Source: Neobacillus kokaensis (lineage in GTDB: Bacteria > Bacillota > Bacilli > Bacillales > Cytobacillaceae). Taken from it: DNA of 51,815 bases. The position numbers and the translations under genes were made by a program. The stretch's first letter is position 1, and the number at the start of each line of letters is the position of its first letter. The stretch spans positions 23,694 to 75,508 of the forward strand of contig NZ_BNDS01000023.1 in the NCBI RefSeq assembly GCF_014656545.1, read 5' to 3'. The notes beneath the pieces were generated by a model. That model had not been told where the DNA came from. It saw nothing but the letters and a program-made list of their open reading frames with translations, and ran no database searches. Positions 11,147 through 23,392 of the stretch are shown here, in pieces.

Positions 11147-11545
11147 TTACCAAACGTAAGCTAATACTTCGCCGCCGATTTGTTTCGCACGAGCTTCTTT
11201 ATCCGTTACAACACCTGTTGATGTTGATACTAATGCAATACCAAGACCGTTTAGGACACGTGGCACCTCATTTGATTTTGCATAAACACGTAGTCCAGGC
11301 TTGCTAATGCGTTTTAAGCCAGTAATAACACGTTCGTTATTTGCACCGTACTTTAAGAAGATACGGATAATACCTTGCTTATTGTCATCGATGAATTCTA
11401 CATCACGTACGAAACCTTCACGCTTTAAGATTTCAGCGATTTCCTTTTTGATATTAGAAGCAGGTACTTCTAACTTTTCGTGACGCACCATATTCGCGTT
11501 ACGAATACGAGTAAGCATATCAGCAATAGGATCTGTCATGACCAT
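11147..11545 (-). CDS. rpsH: 30S ribosomal protein S8
   Basis: S8 binds the central domain of 16S rRNA early in assembly. The 132 residues begin [20 protein letters not shown] and end GGEVLAYVW, with the conserved [16 protein letters not shown] chose the ATG at 11545: AAGGAGGT lies seven bases upstream and the length equals B. subtilis S8. A longer frame to 11566 would include the ribosome binding site. Confidence 0.97.
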   Translation of the reverse strand: MVMTDPIADMLTRIRNANMVRHEKLEVPASNIKKEIAEILKREGFVRDVEFIDDNKQGIIRIFLKYGANNERVITGLKRISKPGLRVYAKSNEVPRVLNGLGIALVSTSTGVVTDKEARAKQIGGEVLAYVW

Positions 11546-11575
11546 TATTTTTACCTCCTTCCACAACCTCTAGTT

Positions 11576-11785
<210 letters not shown>

Positions 11786-12325
11786 TTACTTTTGGAATGG
11801 CATTCCAATTTGAGTTAAGAGCTCACGAGCTTCTTCATCAGTGTTAGCAGTTGTTACGATAACGATATCCATACCACGAACTTTGCTTACTTTATCGTAA
11901 TCAATTTCAGGGAAGATTAGCTGCTCTTTAATACCTAATGTGTAGTTACCGCGACCGTCGAAAGCTTTTTTAGAAACTCCACGGAAGTCACGAACACGTG
12001 GTAAAGAAACGGAAACTAATTTATCCAAGAATTGGTACATGCGTTCGCCGCGAAGCGTAACTTTTGCACCGATTGGCATTCCTTCACGGAGACGGAAACC
12101 AGCGATTGATTTTTTAGCACGAGTGATAAGCGGCTTTTGACCAGTGATGATAGCTAGTTCTTCGACAGCATTGTCAAGAGCCTTCGCATTTTGAACTGCG
12201 TCGCCAATACCCATGTTGATAACGATTTTTTCAATCTTTGGTACTTGCATAACTGATTTATAATTAAACTTGCTCACAAGAGCTGGAGTAATTTCTTTTA
12301 CATATTTGTCTTTTAGGCGGTTCAT
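11786..12325 (-). CDS. rplE: 50S ribosomal protein L5
   Basis: L5 binds 5S rRNA in the central protuberance and contacts the P-site tRNA. The 179 residues ([20 protein letters not shown]) carry the conserved segments [16 protein letters not shown] and [20 protein letters not shown]. Length matches Bacillus L5. The ribosome binding site GGGAGGT precedes the ATG at 12325. Confidence 0.97.
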   Translation of the reverse strand: MNRLKDKYVKEITPALVSKFNYKSVMQVPKIEKIVINMGIGDAVQNAKALDNAVEELAIITGQKPLITRAKKSIAGFRLREGMPIGAKVTLRGERMYQFLDKLVSVSLPRVRDFRGVSKKAFDGRGNYTLGIKEQLIFPEIDYDKVSKVRGMDIVIVTTANTDEEARELLTQIGMPFQK

Positions 12326-12351
12326 TTAGTGTACCTCCCTTCTTTTTTAAA

Positions 12352-12660
12352 CTATTTATCTAAAACTTCACCGGATTTTGCTACGCGTACTTTTTTGCCA
12401 TCAACCGTTTTGTAACCTACACGAGTTGGGTTACCAGACTTAGGATCGATAGGCATTACGTTTGATACATGAATTGGTGCCTCAAAGCTGAAGATTCCGC
12501 CTTGTGGATTCGCTTGAGAAGGTTTTGAATGTTTCTTCACGATGTTAACACCTTCTACTAAAACGCGGTTATCTTTTGGATAAGCAGATAGGACTACACC
12601 TGTTTTGCCTTTATCCTTACCAGAGATGACTCTGACTTTATCACCCTTTTTCACATGCAT
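12352..12660 (-). CDS. rplX: 50S ribosomal protein L24
   Basis: L24 initiates large-subunit assembly. The 102-residue protein begins [21 protein letters not shown], a KOW motif that binds 23S rRNA. I chose the ATG at 12660, which follows AAAGGAGGTG by seven bases; the frame extends to 12684 but through that site. It lies between rplN and rplE. Confidence 0.97.
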   Translation of the reverse strand: MHVKKGDKVRVISGKDKGKTGVVLSAYPKDNRVLVEGVNIVKKHSKPSQANPQGGIFSFEAPIHVSNVMPIDPKSGNPTRVGYKTVDGKKVRVAKSGEVLDK

Positions 12661-12695
12661 CTGTAAGCACCTCCTTAAAGGCAATTTAATTTATA

Positions 12696-13064
12696 TTATA
12701 GAACTTCTGGAGCTAAAGAAATGATTTTCATAAAGTTGCTATCGCGAAGTTCGCGGGCAACTGGTCCAAAGATACGAGTGCCGCGAGGACCCTTATCGTC
12801 TTTGATAATGACACAAGCGTTTTCGTCGAAGCGAATGTAAGAACCATCTGGACGGCGTACACCGCTCTTAGTGCGAACTACAACAGCTTTAACAACGTCA
12901 CCTTTTTTAACAACGCCACCTGGTGTTGCTTGTTTTACTGTGCAAACGATAATATCACCGATATTAGCAGTTTTGCGGCCAGAACCACCAAGAACTTTAA
13001 TAGTAAGTACCTCACGAGCACCGGAGTTGTCAGCAACTTTTAAACGTGATTCTTGTTGAATCAT
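12696..13064 (-). CDS. rplN: 50S ribosomal protein L14
   Basis: L14 is a conserved beta-barrel protein at the subunit interface, forming bridges B5 and B8. The 122 residues start [19 protein letters not shown] and contain the family motif [26 protein letters not shown]. Length is exact for the family. Confidence 0.98.
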   Translation of the reverse strand: MIQQESRLKVADNSGAREVLTIKVLGGSGRKTANIGDIIVCTVKQATPGGVVKKGDVVKAVVVRTKSGVRRPDGSYIRFDENACVIIKDDKGPRGTRIFGPVARELRDSNFMKIISLAPEVL

Positions 13065-13102
13065 GTGTGTAACCTCCCTTCGGAAAAGCGATATCCGAAC
13101 AA

Positions 13103-14672
<1,570 letters not shown>

Positions 14673-14675
14673 AGA

Positions 14676-15313
<638 letters not shown>

Positions 15314-15373
15314 GAATGAACCTCCCTTCGTGATTGGTCTACGGTCCTTAACTTGAACCGTAGTTCAATCCCG

Positions 15374-16204
15374 TTATTTTTTGCGACGACGAATAATAAG
15401 TTTATCTGACTTGTTTTTCTTCTTACGAGTTTTGTAACCAAGAGTTGGTTTGCCCCAAGGAGTCATTGGAGACTTACGTCCGATTGGTGAACGTCCTTCA
15501 CCACCACCGTGTGGGTGATCGTTAGGGTTCATAACAGATCCACGAACAGTTGGGCGTTTGCCTAACCAACGAGAACGACCTGCTTTACCAATGTGAACTA
15601 ATTCATGCTGCTCGTTACCAACTTGACCGATAGAAGCACGGCACTCAGCTAAGATCATACGAACTTCGCCAGAAGTTAAACGAACTAGAACATATTTGCC
15701 TTCTTTACCAAGCACTTGAGCGCTTGTACCTGCAGAACGGACTAATTGTCCACCCTTACCTGGTTTTAATTCAATGTTGTGTACTACAGTACCAACTGGA
15801 ATGTTTGCTAGTGGAAGAGCATTCCCCACTTTAATGTCAGCCTCAGGACCAGACATAACTTCCATTCCAACTTCTAAATTTTTTGGAGCTAAGATATAAC
15901 GCTTTTCTCCATCAGCATAATTGATTAATGCAATATTTGCAGAACGATTTGGATCGTACTCGATAGTGGCAACGCGTCCTGGAATGCCATCTTTATTGCG
16001 TTTAAAATCAATAATACGATATTGACGCTTATGGCCGCCACCTTGATGACGAACAGTTAACTTACCTTGGTTGTTTCGGCCGCCCTTTTTGCTAAGTGGT
16101 GCCAAAAGGGATTTTTCCGGAGTGCTGGTTGTAATTTCTTCGAAACTTAAAACGGACATTCCGCGACGACCATTCGAGGTAGGTTTGTACTTTTTAATCG
16201 CCAT
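15374..16204 (-). CDS. rplB: 50S ribosomal protein L2
   Basis: L2 is required for subunit association and supports the peptidyl transferase centre. The 276 residues contain the RNA-binding motif [15 protein letters not shown] and the C-terminal signature [20 protein letters not shown] with the conserved His. It starts [19 protein letters not shown], with GGAGGG upstream. It lies 28 bp after rplW. Confidence 0.98.
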   Translation of the reverse strand: MAIKKYKPTSNGRRGMSVLSFEEITTSTPEKSLLAPLSKKGGRNNQGKLTVRHQGGGHKRQYRIIDFKRNKDGIPGRVATIEYDPNRSANIALINYADGEKRYILAPKNLEVGMEVMSGPEADIKVGNALPLANIPVGTVVHNIELKPGKGGQLVRSAGTSAQVLGKEGKYVLVRLTSGEVRMILAECRASIGQVGNEQHELVHIGKAGRSRWLGKRPTVRGSVMNPNDHPHGGGEGRSPIGRKSPMTPWGKPTLGYKTRKKKNKSDKLIIRRRKK

Positions 16205-16232
16205 TTTATTTCCCTCCTCTTCTTGTTAGTTT

Positions 16233-16517
16233 TTATGATTCAAAGTATTCGATTTCTTTGCTGTCAGCAGTTAGCTTAACGATAGCTTTACGGCGTTTGT
16301 TAGTATAACCGCCAAATTTGCCCATGCGCTTAAATTTACCTTTGTAGTTCATGATGTTAACTTTTTCAACTTCAACGCCAAAGATTTCTTGAACGGCATC
16401 TTTAACTTGAGTTTTATTAGCTCTCACATCAACTTCAAAAGTATATTTCTTTTCAGCCATTAGGTCAGTAGAACGTTCAGTGATAACGGGGCGCTTAATG
16501 ATATCGCGTGCATCCAT
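16233..16517 (-). CDS. rplW: 50S ribosomal protein L23
   Basis: L23 is at the exit of the nascent peptide tunnel and docks trigger factor and SRP. The 94 residues begin [16 protein letters not shown] and end [15 protein letters not shown]. Its ATG overlaps the rplD stop by one base (TAATG), indicating coupled translation. Confidence 0.97.
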   Translation of the reverse strand: MDARDIIKRPVITERSTDLMAEKKYTFEVDVRANKTQVKDAVQEIFGVEVEKVNIMNYKGKFKRMGKFGGYTNKRRKAIVKLTADSKEIEYFES

Positions 16518-17140
16518 TATGCAAGCACCTCCTCTACTTTTTCAACCGCTGCTTTAGTCATGATTAATTTATCATGATTTACAACATCTAGTACGTTGAT
16601 TCCTTCAGCTGTTACGACTGTTACTCCTGGGATGTTACGTGCAGATAATGCTACGTTTTCATCTAGGTCAGCTGTAACGATTAATGCTTTTTTCTCAACA
16701 GAAAGACCGTTTAAAACAGCTTTGAAATCTTTTGTTTTTGGAGCTTCTAACGCTAAGCTTTCTAATACTAAAATATTTTCATCTAATACTTTAGAAGATA
16801 ATGCTGATTTGATTGCTAAGCGACGAACCTTTTTAGGTAATTTATAGCTATAGCTGCGTGGTTGTGGACCGAATACAGTACCACCTCCGCGCCATTGTGG
16901 TGAACGGATTGACCCTTGACGAGCACGGCCAGTTCCTTTTTGGCGCCACGGCTTGCGACCACCGCCTGCAACTTCTGAACGGTTTTTAACTTTATGAGTT
17001 CCTTGACGTAATGAAGCTCTTTGCATAACAATTGCTTCAAATAATACGTGTTGGTTTGGTTCAATACCAAAAACGGATTCGTTTAACTCGATATCGCCAA
17101 CTTGTGAACCGCTTTGGTTAAATAATGTTACTTTCGGCAT
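16517..17140 (-). CDS. rplD: 50S ribosomal protein L4
   Basis: L4 reaches into the nascent peptide tunnel with L22. The 207-residue protein starts [20 protein letters not shown] and has the basic tunnel loop [21 protein letters not shown]. In E. coli L4 also represses its own operon, but that mechanism is not known to apply to bacilli. It follows rplC by 28 bp. Confidence 0.97.
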   Translation of the reverse strand: MPKVTLFNQSGSQVGDIELNESVFGIEPNQHVLFEAIVMQRASLRQGTHKVKNRSEVAGGGRKPWRQKGTGRARQGSIRSPQWRGGGTVFGPQPRSYSYKLPKKVRRLAIKSALSSKVLDENILVLESLALEAPKTKDFKAVLNGLSVEKKALIVTADLDENVALSARNIPGVTVVTAEGINVLDVVNHDKLIMTKAAVEKVEEVLA

Positions 17141-17168
17141 TCTTTGTTCCTCCTTTCTTATGAAATCG

Positions 17169-17795
17169 TTATGCCTTTACCGCACCTTTGATTTTTAGTA
17201 ATGCTTTTTTCGCACCTGGTACATTACCTTTGATTAATAACAAGTTGCGTTCTGCATCAACCTTAACGATTTCAAGGTTTTGAACAGTAACTTGTTCTCC
17301 GCCCATGCGTCCTGGTAATAATTTACCTTTGAATACACGGTTTGGAGCAACTGGTCCCATTGAACCAGGACGACGATGATAACGAGAACCGTGAGCCATT
17401 GGGCCGCGTGATTGTCCGTGGCGCTTGATAGAACCTTGGAAACCTTTACCCTTTGAAATTCCTGTTACATCTACTAAATCGCCTGCTGCGAAAATATCTA
17501 CTTTGACTTCTTGACCAACTTCATAGCTTGCTAAGTCGTCCCCGCGGAATTCGCGAATGAAGCGCTTAGGAGCAGTATTCGCTTTTGCAACATGTCCTTT
17601 TTCTGGTTTGTTAGCTAGCTTTTCACGCTTATCTTCGAAGCCAAGTTGAATGGATTCATAACCATCGTTTTCAACAGATTTCTTTTGAAGGACAACGTTT
17701 GGAGCTATCTCAACTACAGTTACAGGAATTAAGTTGCCGTTCTCTGCAAATACTTGAGTCATACCAATCTTTCTTCCTAAGATTCCTTTGGTCAT
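17169..17795 (-). CDS. rplC: 50S ribosomal protein L3
   Basis: L3 is an early assembly protein that extends near the peptidyl transferase centre. The 208 residues begin [20 protein letters not shown] and contain the loop [15 protein letters not shown] chose the ATG at 17795, with AGGAGGTG nine bases upstream and usual length; the frame extends to 17825 through that site. Confidence 0.97.
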   Translation of the reverse strand: MTKGILGRKIGMTQVFAENGNLIPVTVVEIAPNVVLQKKSVENDGYESIQLGFEDKREKLANKPEKGHVAKANTAPKRFIREFRGDDLASYEVGQEVKVDIFAAGDLVDVTGISKGKGFQGSIKRHGQSRGPMAHGSRYHRRPGSMGPVAPNRVFKGKLLPGRMGGEQVTVQNLEIVKVDAERNLLLIKGNVPGAKKALLKIKGAVKA

Positions 17796-17833
17796 TTCAG
17801 TCACACCTCCTAATTTAATTAACATTTATTTGA

Positions 17834-18163
<330 letters not shown>

Positions 18164-18164
18164 C

Positions 18165-18270
18165 TATTTTAAAAATAGACATTCTCCGTGAGAATTTCCC
18201 TAACACAGCGCCATGGCAAAGCGGCCGGGTGTGTCAGCAACCTCCCACATCATCGCAGTCAAAGACCAAC
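18165..18270 (-). promoter_or_regulatory. S10 operon leader RNA
   Basis: The transcript before rpsJ folds into an 8-bp stem CTGACACA / TGTGTTAG enclosing GGC-rich inner helices (plus-strand 18191-18233). This resembles the conserved leader found ahead of rpsJ in Bacillales, a suspected autoregulatory element; the ligand protein is not shown by the sequence. It starts just downstream of the proximal promoter. The rest of the 377-bp tufA-rpsJ gap holds the two promoters and the tuf terminator. Confidence 0.6.
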
Positions 18271-18277
18271 ATTGTCT

Positions 18278-18306
18278 ATTATACATAAAACATAAAGCAA
18301 ACGCAA
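18278..18306 (-). promoter_or_regulatory. Proximal sigma-A promoter of the S10 operon
   Basis: On the minus strand TTGCGT (18301-18306) and TATAAT (18278-18283) are 17 bp apart. The -10 box is perfect. Transcription would begin about 18271 and read the S10 leader. Confidence 0.85.
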
Positions 18307-18349
18307 CAATTAATTTGTTTTTTCTCTTTATGTCCTGAACACTTTTATA

Positions 18350-18378
18350 ATTATAGCGGCTGCATTTTTGAATTTCAA
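18350..18378 (-). promoter_or_regulatory. Distal sigma-A promoter of the S10 operon
   Basis: On the minus strand TTGAAA (18373-18378) and TATAAT (18350-18355) are 17 bp apart. It lies 72 bp upstream of the proximal promoter, with exactly the same spacing, giving a tandem pair. Confidence 0.8.
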
Positions 18379-18466
18379 CACATATCATTAATATCCAACA
18401 ATCTACCAATTTAACCCCGGTATATAAACAAGGATATATAATAGAAGAAAAATATATTTATGCAGT

Positions 18467-18502
18467 AAAAAAAGCAGCTGGATCGTCACCCAGCTGCTTT
18501 TT
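18467..18502 (-). terminator. Terminator after tufA
   Basis: The stem AAAGCAGCTGG / CCAGCTGCTTT with a short loop and a T tract lies 18 bp after the tufA stop. It separates the str operon from the S10 operon. Confidence 0.92.
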
Positions 18503-18519
18503 AATTATCTAAGTAATAA

Positions 18520-19707
18520 TTACTCAGCAATAGTTGTGATTGAACCTGAACCAACAGTACGTCCGCCTTCACGGATAGAGAACTTTGTACCTTCTTCGAT
18601 TGCAACTGGAGCGATTAGCTCAACAGTCATTTCGATGTGGTCACCAGGCATTACCATTTCAGTACCTTCTGGAAGGTGGATAATTCCAGTGATATCAGAA
18701 GTACGGAAATAGAATTGTGGACGATAGTTTGAGAAGAATGGAGTATGACGTCCACCTTCTTCTTTAGATAATACGTAAACTTGTGCTTTGAACTTTGTGT
18801 GTGGAGTGATTGATTTTGGCTTAGCCAAAACTTGTCCACGCTCGATTTCTTCACGAGATACACCACGAAGTAGGGCACCAATGTTGTCACCAGCTTCTGC
18901 ATAGTCAAGAAGCTTACGGAACATTTCTACACCTGTTACAGTAGTAGATTTTGGCTCTTCAGTGAAACCAACGATTTCAATTACGTCACCGACTTTAACT
19001 TGTCCACGCTCTACACGGCCAGTAGCAACTGTACCACGACCAGTGATTGAGAATACGTCCTCAACTGGCATCATGAATGGCTTTTCAGTGTCACGAGTTG
19101 GATTTGGAATGTACTCATCAACAGCAGCCATAAGTTCAAGGATTTTTTCTTCCCATTGAGCTTCGCCTTCTAATGCTTTAAGAGCAGAACCTTTGATAAC
19201 TGGAGTGTCATCGCCAGGGAAATCGTACTCAGAAAGAAGGTCACGAACTTCCATTTCTACTAATTCAAGTAATTCTTCGTCATCAACCATGTCACACTTG
19301 TTCATGAATACAACAAGGTATGGCACGCCTACCTGACGAGAAAGAAGAATGTGCTCACGAGTTTGTGGCATTGGGCCGTCAGCAGCAGATACTACAAGGA
19401 TACCACCGTCCATTTGAGCAGCACCAGTGATCATGTTTTTAACGTAGTCAGCGTGTCCTGGGCAGTCAACGTGTGCATAGTGACGATTAGCAGTTTCGTA
19501 CTCTACGTGAGAAGTAGAGATTGTGATTCCACGCTCTTTTTCTTCTGGAGCGTTATCGATTTGATCATATCCGCGTGCTTCAGCACCACCAGCTTTTGCA
19601 AGTACAGTAGTGATAGCAGCAGTTAAAGTAGTTTTACCATGGTCAACGTGTCCGATTGTACCAATATTAACGTGTGGCTTTGAACGGTCAAATTTAGCTT
19701 TTGCCAT
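18520..19707 (-). CDS. tufA: Elongation factor Tu
   Basis: EF-Tu brings aminoacyl-tRNA to the A site with GTP. The 395 residues start [27 protein letters not shown] (P-loop GHVDHGKT), with switch motif [13 protein letters not shown] for guanine recognition, and domains 2 and 3 ending GSITTIAE. Length matches Bacillus EF-Tu. It has its own promoter in the fusA spacer and a strong terminator. ybaC, which follows in B. subtilis, is absent. Confidence 0.98.
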   Translation of the reverse strand: MAKAKFDRSKPHVNIGTIGHVDHGKTTLTAAITTVLAKAGGAEARGYDQIDNAPEEKERGITISTSHVEYETANRHYAHVDCPGHADYVKNMITGAAQMDGGILVVSAADGPMPQTREHILLSRQVGVPYLVVFMNKCDMVDDEELLELVEMEVRDLLSEYDFPGDDTPVIKGSALKALEGEAQWEEKILELMAAVDEYIPNPTRDTEKPFMMPVEDVFSITGRGTVATGRVERGQVKVGDVIEIVGFTEEPKSTTVTGVEMFRKLLDYAEAGDNIGALLRGVSREEIERGQVLAKPKSITPHTKFKAQVYVLSKEEGGRHTPFFSNYRPQFYFRTSDITGIIHLPEGTEMVMPGDHIEMTVELIAPVAIEEGTKFSIREGGRTVGSGSITTIAE

Positions 19708-19810
19708 TTTGAAAATCCTCCTTTGGATTATGAAATTTAAGTATATTTAGAGCGGAAACTGCAGCAATAGCCCAAAAGCTTATGAAACAGTTTCCAATCT
19801 TACATAAGTA

Positions 19811-19839
19811 GTTATACTTTAAATAAAGGTGAAAATCAA
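19811..19839 (-). promoter_or_regulatory. Sigma-A promoter of tufA
   Basis: On the minus strand TTGATT (19834-19839) and TATAAC (19811-19816) are 17 bp apart. The -35 box abuts the fusA stop codon and lies in the loop of the hairpin at 19821-19855. It would give tufA extra transcription apart from the str operon. Confidence 0.7.
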
Positions 19840-19855
19840 TTATTCACCTTTATTT
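19821..19855 (-). other. 13-bp hairpin over fusA stop
   Basis: A perfect 13-bp inverted repeat (aaataaaggtgaa at 19821-19833, ttcacctttattt at 19843-19855) encloses a 9-base loop. It covers the last fusA codons, the stop and the tuf -35 box. It may be a weak terminator or an RNA 3'-end stabiliser; no pure T tail follows on the minus strand. Confidence 0.65.
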
Positions 19856-21921
19856 TTTTTGATAATTTCTTCAGAGATTGATTTTGGAACCTCTTCGTAG
19901 TGATCAAAGTGCATAGAGAATACTCCGCGGCCTTGTGTACTTGAACGAAGAGCTGTTGCATAACCGAACATTTCTGAAAGTGGAACCATAGCACGAACTA
20001 CTTGAGCGTTACCACGAGCTTCCATACCTTCAACACGTCCACGGCGGGCAGTCACTTGACCCATAATATCGCCAAGGTACTCATCCGGAATTACAACTTC
20101 AACTCTCATAACTGGTTCAAGAATAACTGGTTGACATTTTGAAGCAGCATTTTTAAGCGCTAGAGAAGCAGCAATTTTAAACGCCATTTCAGAGGAGTCA
20201 ACATCATGGTATGAACCATCAAATAGTCTTGCTTTGATATCTACTAGTGGATACCCGGCAAGAACACCTCTATCAAGAGCATCTTTCAAACCAGCTTCAA
20301 CTGCTGGGATGTATTCACGAGGAACAACACCACCTACAATGCCGTTTTCAAACTCAAAGCCTTTACCTTCTTCGTTTGGAGAGAATTCAATCCAAACGTG
20401 TCCGTATTGTCCGCGACCACCAGACTGACGAGCAAACTTACCTTCAACTTGTGCAGAAGCACGGAATGTTTCACGGTAAGCAACCTGCGGTGCACCAACA
20501 TTAGCTTCAACTTTGAATTCACGGCGCATACGGTCAACGATGATGTCTAGGTGAAGCTCACCCATACCAGCGATGATTACTTGTCCAGTTTCCTGGTCAG
20601 TATGTGCACGGAATGTTGGATCTTCTTCTTGAAGCTTTTGAAGTGCAGTTGTCATTTTGTCTTGGTCTGCCTTTGATTTTGGCTCAACAGACAATTGGAT
20701 TACTGGCTCAGGGAATTGCATAGACTCTAGAATAACAAGGTTTTTATCATCACATAGAGTGTCACCAGTAGTTGTATCTTTTAAACCTACAGCTGCAGCA
20801 ATGTCACCGGAATGAACGATAGAGATTTCTTGACGGCTGTTTGCGTGCATTTGCAGGATACGTCCGATACGCTCACGCTTTCCTTTAGTAGAGTTTTGAA
20901 CATAAGATCCAGACTCTAAGGTACCAGAGTAAACGCGGAAGAACGTTAATTTACCAACGTAAGGGTCAGTCATAACTTTGAATGCAAGAGCTGCGAATGG
21001 CTCTTCATCACTTGAATGACGTTCAACAACTTCTTCTTCTGAACCAGGTACATGCCCTTTAATGGATGGTACATCTAGTGGAGATGGAAGATAATCGATT
21101 ACGGCATCAAGCATTGGCTGAACACCCTTGTTTTTGAATGCTGAACCGCAGACAACTGGATAAAATTCAACGTTTACAGTACCTTTACGAATAGCTGCTT
21201 TAAGCTCTTCTTTAGTGATTTCTTCACCGCCAAGGTACTTCTCCATTAATTCTTCATCAAGTTCTGCAACAGCTTCAACTAACTTTTCACGCCATTCCTC
21301 AGCTTGAGCTTGATACTCTTCTGGGATTTCAACTTCTTGAACATCAGTTCCTAAGTCGTTCCCATAGATTCGTGCATTCATTTCGATCAAGTCAATGATA
21401 CCATTGAATTGATCTTCAGCACCGATTGGCAGCTGAATTGGGTGAGCGTTAGCTTGTAAGCGTTCGTGTAATGTTTTAACAGAGTATAAGAAATCTGCTC
21501 CAATTTTGTCCATCTTGTTGACGAACACAACGCGAGGTACACCATAAGTTGTAGCCTGGCGCCAAACTGTTTCAGTTTGTGGTTCAACTCCTGATTGTGC
21601 ATCAAGAACAGCTACAGCGCCATCTAATACACGAAGAGAACGTTCAACTTCAACAGTGAAGTCTACGTGTCCTGGAGTGTCAATAATATTAACGCGGTGG
21701 TTCTTCCATTGTGCTGTTGTTGCAGCAGATGTGATAGTGATTCCGCGCTCTTGCTCTTGCTCCATCCAGTCCATCTGAGAAGCACCTTCGTGAGTTTCAC
21801 CGATTTTATGAATCTTACCAGTGTAATAAAGGATACGCTCAGTGGTCGTAGTTTTACCGGCGTCAATGTGAGCCATGATGCCGATATTACGAGTCTTTTC
21901 TAAGGAGAACTCTCTTGCCAT
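19840..21921 (-). CDS. fusA: Elongation factor G
   Basis: EF-G drives translocation and, with RRF, ribosome recycling. The 693 residues begin [20 protein letters not shown], with P-loop [13 protein letters not shown], switch motifs [10 protein letters not shown] and [12 protein letters not shown], and domains III-V ([23 protein letters not shown]). Length matches B. subtilis EF-G. It follows rpsG by 48 bp. The C terminus is Lys-rich (IIKKNKGE). Confidence 0.98.
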   Translation of the reverse strand: MAREFSLEKTRNIGIMAHIDAGKTTTTERILYYTGKIHKIGETHEGASQMDWMEQEQERGITITSAATTAQWKNHRVNIIDTPGHVDFTVEVERSLRVLDGAVAVLDAQSGVEPQTETVWRQATTYGVPRVVFVNKMDKIGADFLYSVKTLHERLQANAHPIQLPIGAEDQFNGIIDLIEMNARIYGNDLGTDVQEVEIPEEYQAQAEEWREKLVEAVAELDEELMEKYLGGEEITKEELKAAIRKGTVNVEFYPVVCGSAFKNKGVQPMLDAVIDYLPSPLDVPSIKGHVPGSEEEVVERHSSDEEPFAALAFKVMTDPYVGKLTFFRVYSGTLESGSYVQNSTKGKRERIGRILQMHANSRQEISIVHSGDIAAAVGLKDTTTGDTLCDDKNLVILESMQFPEPVIQLSVEPKSKADQDKMTTALQKLQEEDPTFRAHTDQETGQVIIAGMGELHLDIIVDRMRREFKVEANVGAPQVAYRETFRASAQVEGKFARQSGGRGQYGHVWIEFSPNEEGKGFEFENGIVGGVVPREYIPAVEAGLKDALDRGVLAGYPLVDIKARLFDGSYHDVDSSEMAFKIAASLALKNAASKCQPVILEPVMRVEVVIPDEYLGDIMGQVTARRGRVEGMEARGNAQVVRAMVPLSEMFGYATALRSSTQGRGVFSMHFDHYEEVPKSISEEIIKKNKGE

Positions 21922-21969
21922 TTAAGTCTTTCTCCTTCCTAGTATGAAAGTATTTTTTTTAAGGTTATT

Positions 21970-22440
21970 TTACCAACGATAGTGAGCAAATGCTTTGTTT
22001 GCTTCAGCCATTTTGTGTGTATCTTCACGCTTCTTAACAGATGCACCAGTGTTGTTTGCTGCATCCATGATTTCGTTAGCTAGACGCTCTTCCATCGTCT
22101 TTTCTCCGCGAAGACGAGCGTAGTTTACTAACCAGCGAAGACCTAAAGTTGTTCTGCGGTCAGGGCGCACCTCAACTGGAACTTGGTAGTTAGCACCACC
22201 TACACGGCGGGCTCTTACTTCAAGTACAGGCATGATGTTTTTCATCGCTGCTTCGAACACTTCCATTGGCTCTTTGCCAGAGCGTTCACGAATTGTATCA
22301 AATGCTGAGTAAAGAATTTCTTGAGATTTACCTCTTTTACCGTCGATCATCATTTTGTTGATCAAACGTGTAACTAATTTTGAATTATAAATCGGATCTG
22401 GTAACACGTCTCTTTTTGCTACAGGACCTTTACGTGGCAT
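21970..22440 (-). CDS. rpsG: 30S ribosomal protein S7
   Basis: S7 nucleates assembly of the 30S head and touches the E-site tRNA. The 156 residues start [20 protein letters not shown] and end [11 protein letters not shown] chose the ATG at 22440, preceded by AAAGGAGGAAG, giving the usual 156 residues; the frame to 22458 passes through that site. Confidence 0.97.
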   Translation of the reverse strand: MPRKGPVAKRDVLPDPIYNSKLVTRLINKMMIDGKRGKSQEILYSAFDTIRERSGKEPMEVFEAAMKNIMPVLEVRARRVGGANYQVPVEVRPDRRTTLGLRWLVNYARLRGEKTMEERLANEIMDAANNTGASVKKREDTHKMAEANKAFAHYRW

Positions 22441-22479
22441 ATTTCTTCCTCCTTTCAAAGAAGCTTCTATTTAGTGTGA

Positions 22480-22920
<441 letters not shown>

Positions 22921-22959
22921 TTATTGTTAAGTCCACACATCCAGGTGGTTCATTTTTTT

Positions 22960-23000
22960 GCAAAAACAAAGTTTTTGCAGATTGCTCGATCTACAAAAAC
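22960..23000 (-). promoter_or_regulatory. Mutually exclusive hairpins before rpsL
   Basis: On the minus strand a 12-bp stem (GTTTTTGTAGAT with ATCTGCAAAAAC; 22971-23000) shares its second arm with a shorter stem (GCAAAAAC with GTTTTTGC; 22960-22978). Only one can form at a time. Neither is followed by a clear T tail. A switch in the rpsL leader is an inference. Confidence 0.55.
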
Positions 23001-23005
23001 AGTTT

Positions 23006-23254
23006 TTAACGGATAATAGCGACAGCTGCTGCACCAACTTGTATCCTGCATGCCTTCCCTAATCTTTTCATAGATTCAGCATAATGGATTGGAACATCTC
23101 GTTCTTTGGCTTCGTTTATCACCTGTGCCGTAATTTTCGGGTCGGCATCATTGGCAACGATCAGCTCTAGAACTTTTCCTTCCTGTAGTGCTTTCACTGC
23201 TTGTTTTGTTCCTATAATGAATTGCTTCGCCTGCAATACTTTTTCATAAGACAT
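23006..23254 (-). CDS. rplGB: L7Ae-family K-turn binding protein (YbxF/L7Ae-like)
   Basis: This is a small RNA-binding protein of the L7Ae/L30e/S12e family, shown in B. subtilis to bind kink-turn RNA and to associate with ribosomes; its exact role is not settled. The 82 residues ([23 protein letters not shown]) have the family's G-TKQ motif (residues 15-18) and VGAAAVAI near the end. It lies between rpoC and rpsL. The predicted length equals YbxF. Confidence 0.92.
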   Translation of the reverse strand: MSYEKVLQAKQFIIGTKQAVKALQEGKVLELIVANDADPKITAQVINEAKERDVPIHYAESMKRLGKACRIQVGAAAVAIIR

Positions 23255-23350
23255 TTGATATCCTCCAAAGTATCAGGTGTATAGGAGCACCTTTGATATA
23301 TTACCATCTTAAAAATAAGTTGTCAACAAATCTTTTAATTTATTTTGTCT

Positions 23351-23384
23351 TAAAATACGGTACTTGCCGTAAAGCAAGTACCGT
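23351..23384 (-). terminator. Terminator after rpoC
   Basis: A perfect 11-bp stem (acggtacttgc at 23357-23367, gcaagtaccgt at 23374-23384) with a 6-base loop lies 8 bp after the rpoC stop and is followed on the minus strand by ATTTTAAGAC. It would limit readthrough into rplGB. Confidence 0.8.
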
Positions 23385-23392
23385 TTATTCAT

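Noticed and set aside
15339..15363. Terminator between rpsS and rplB
   Set aside because: The hairpin has no T tail and lies inside a continuous ribosomal operon.
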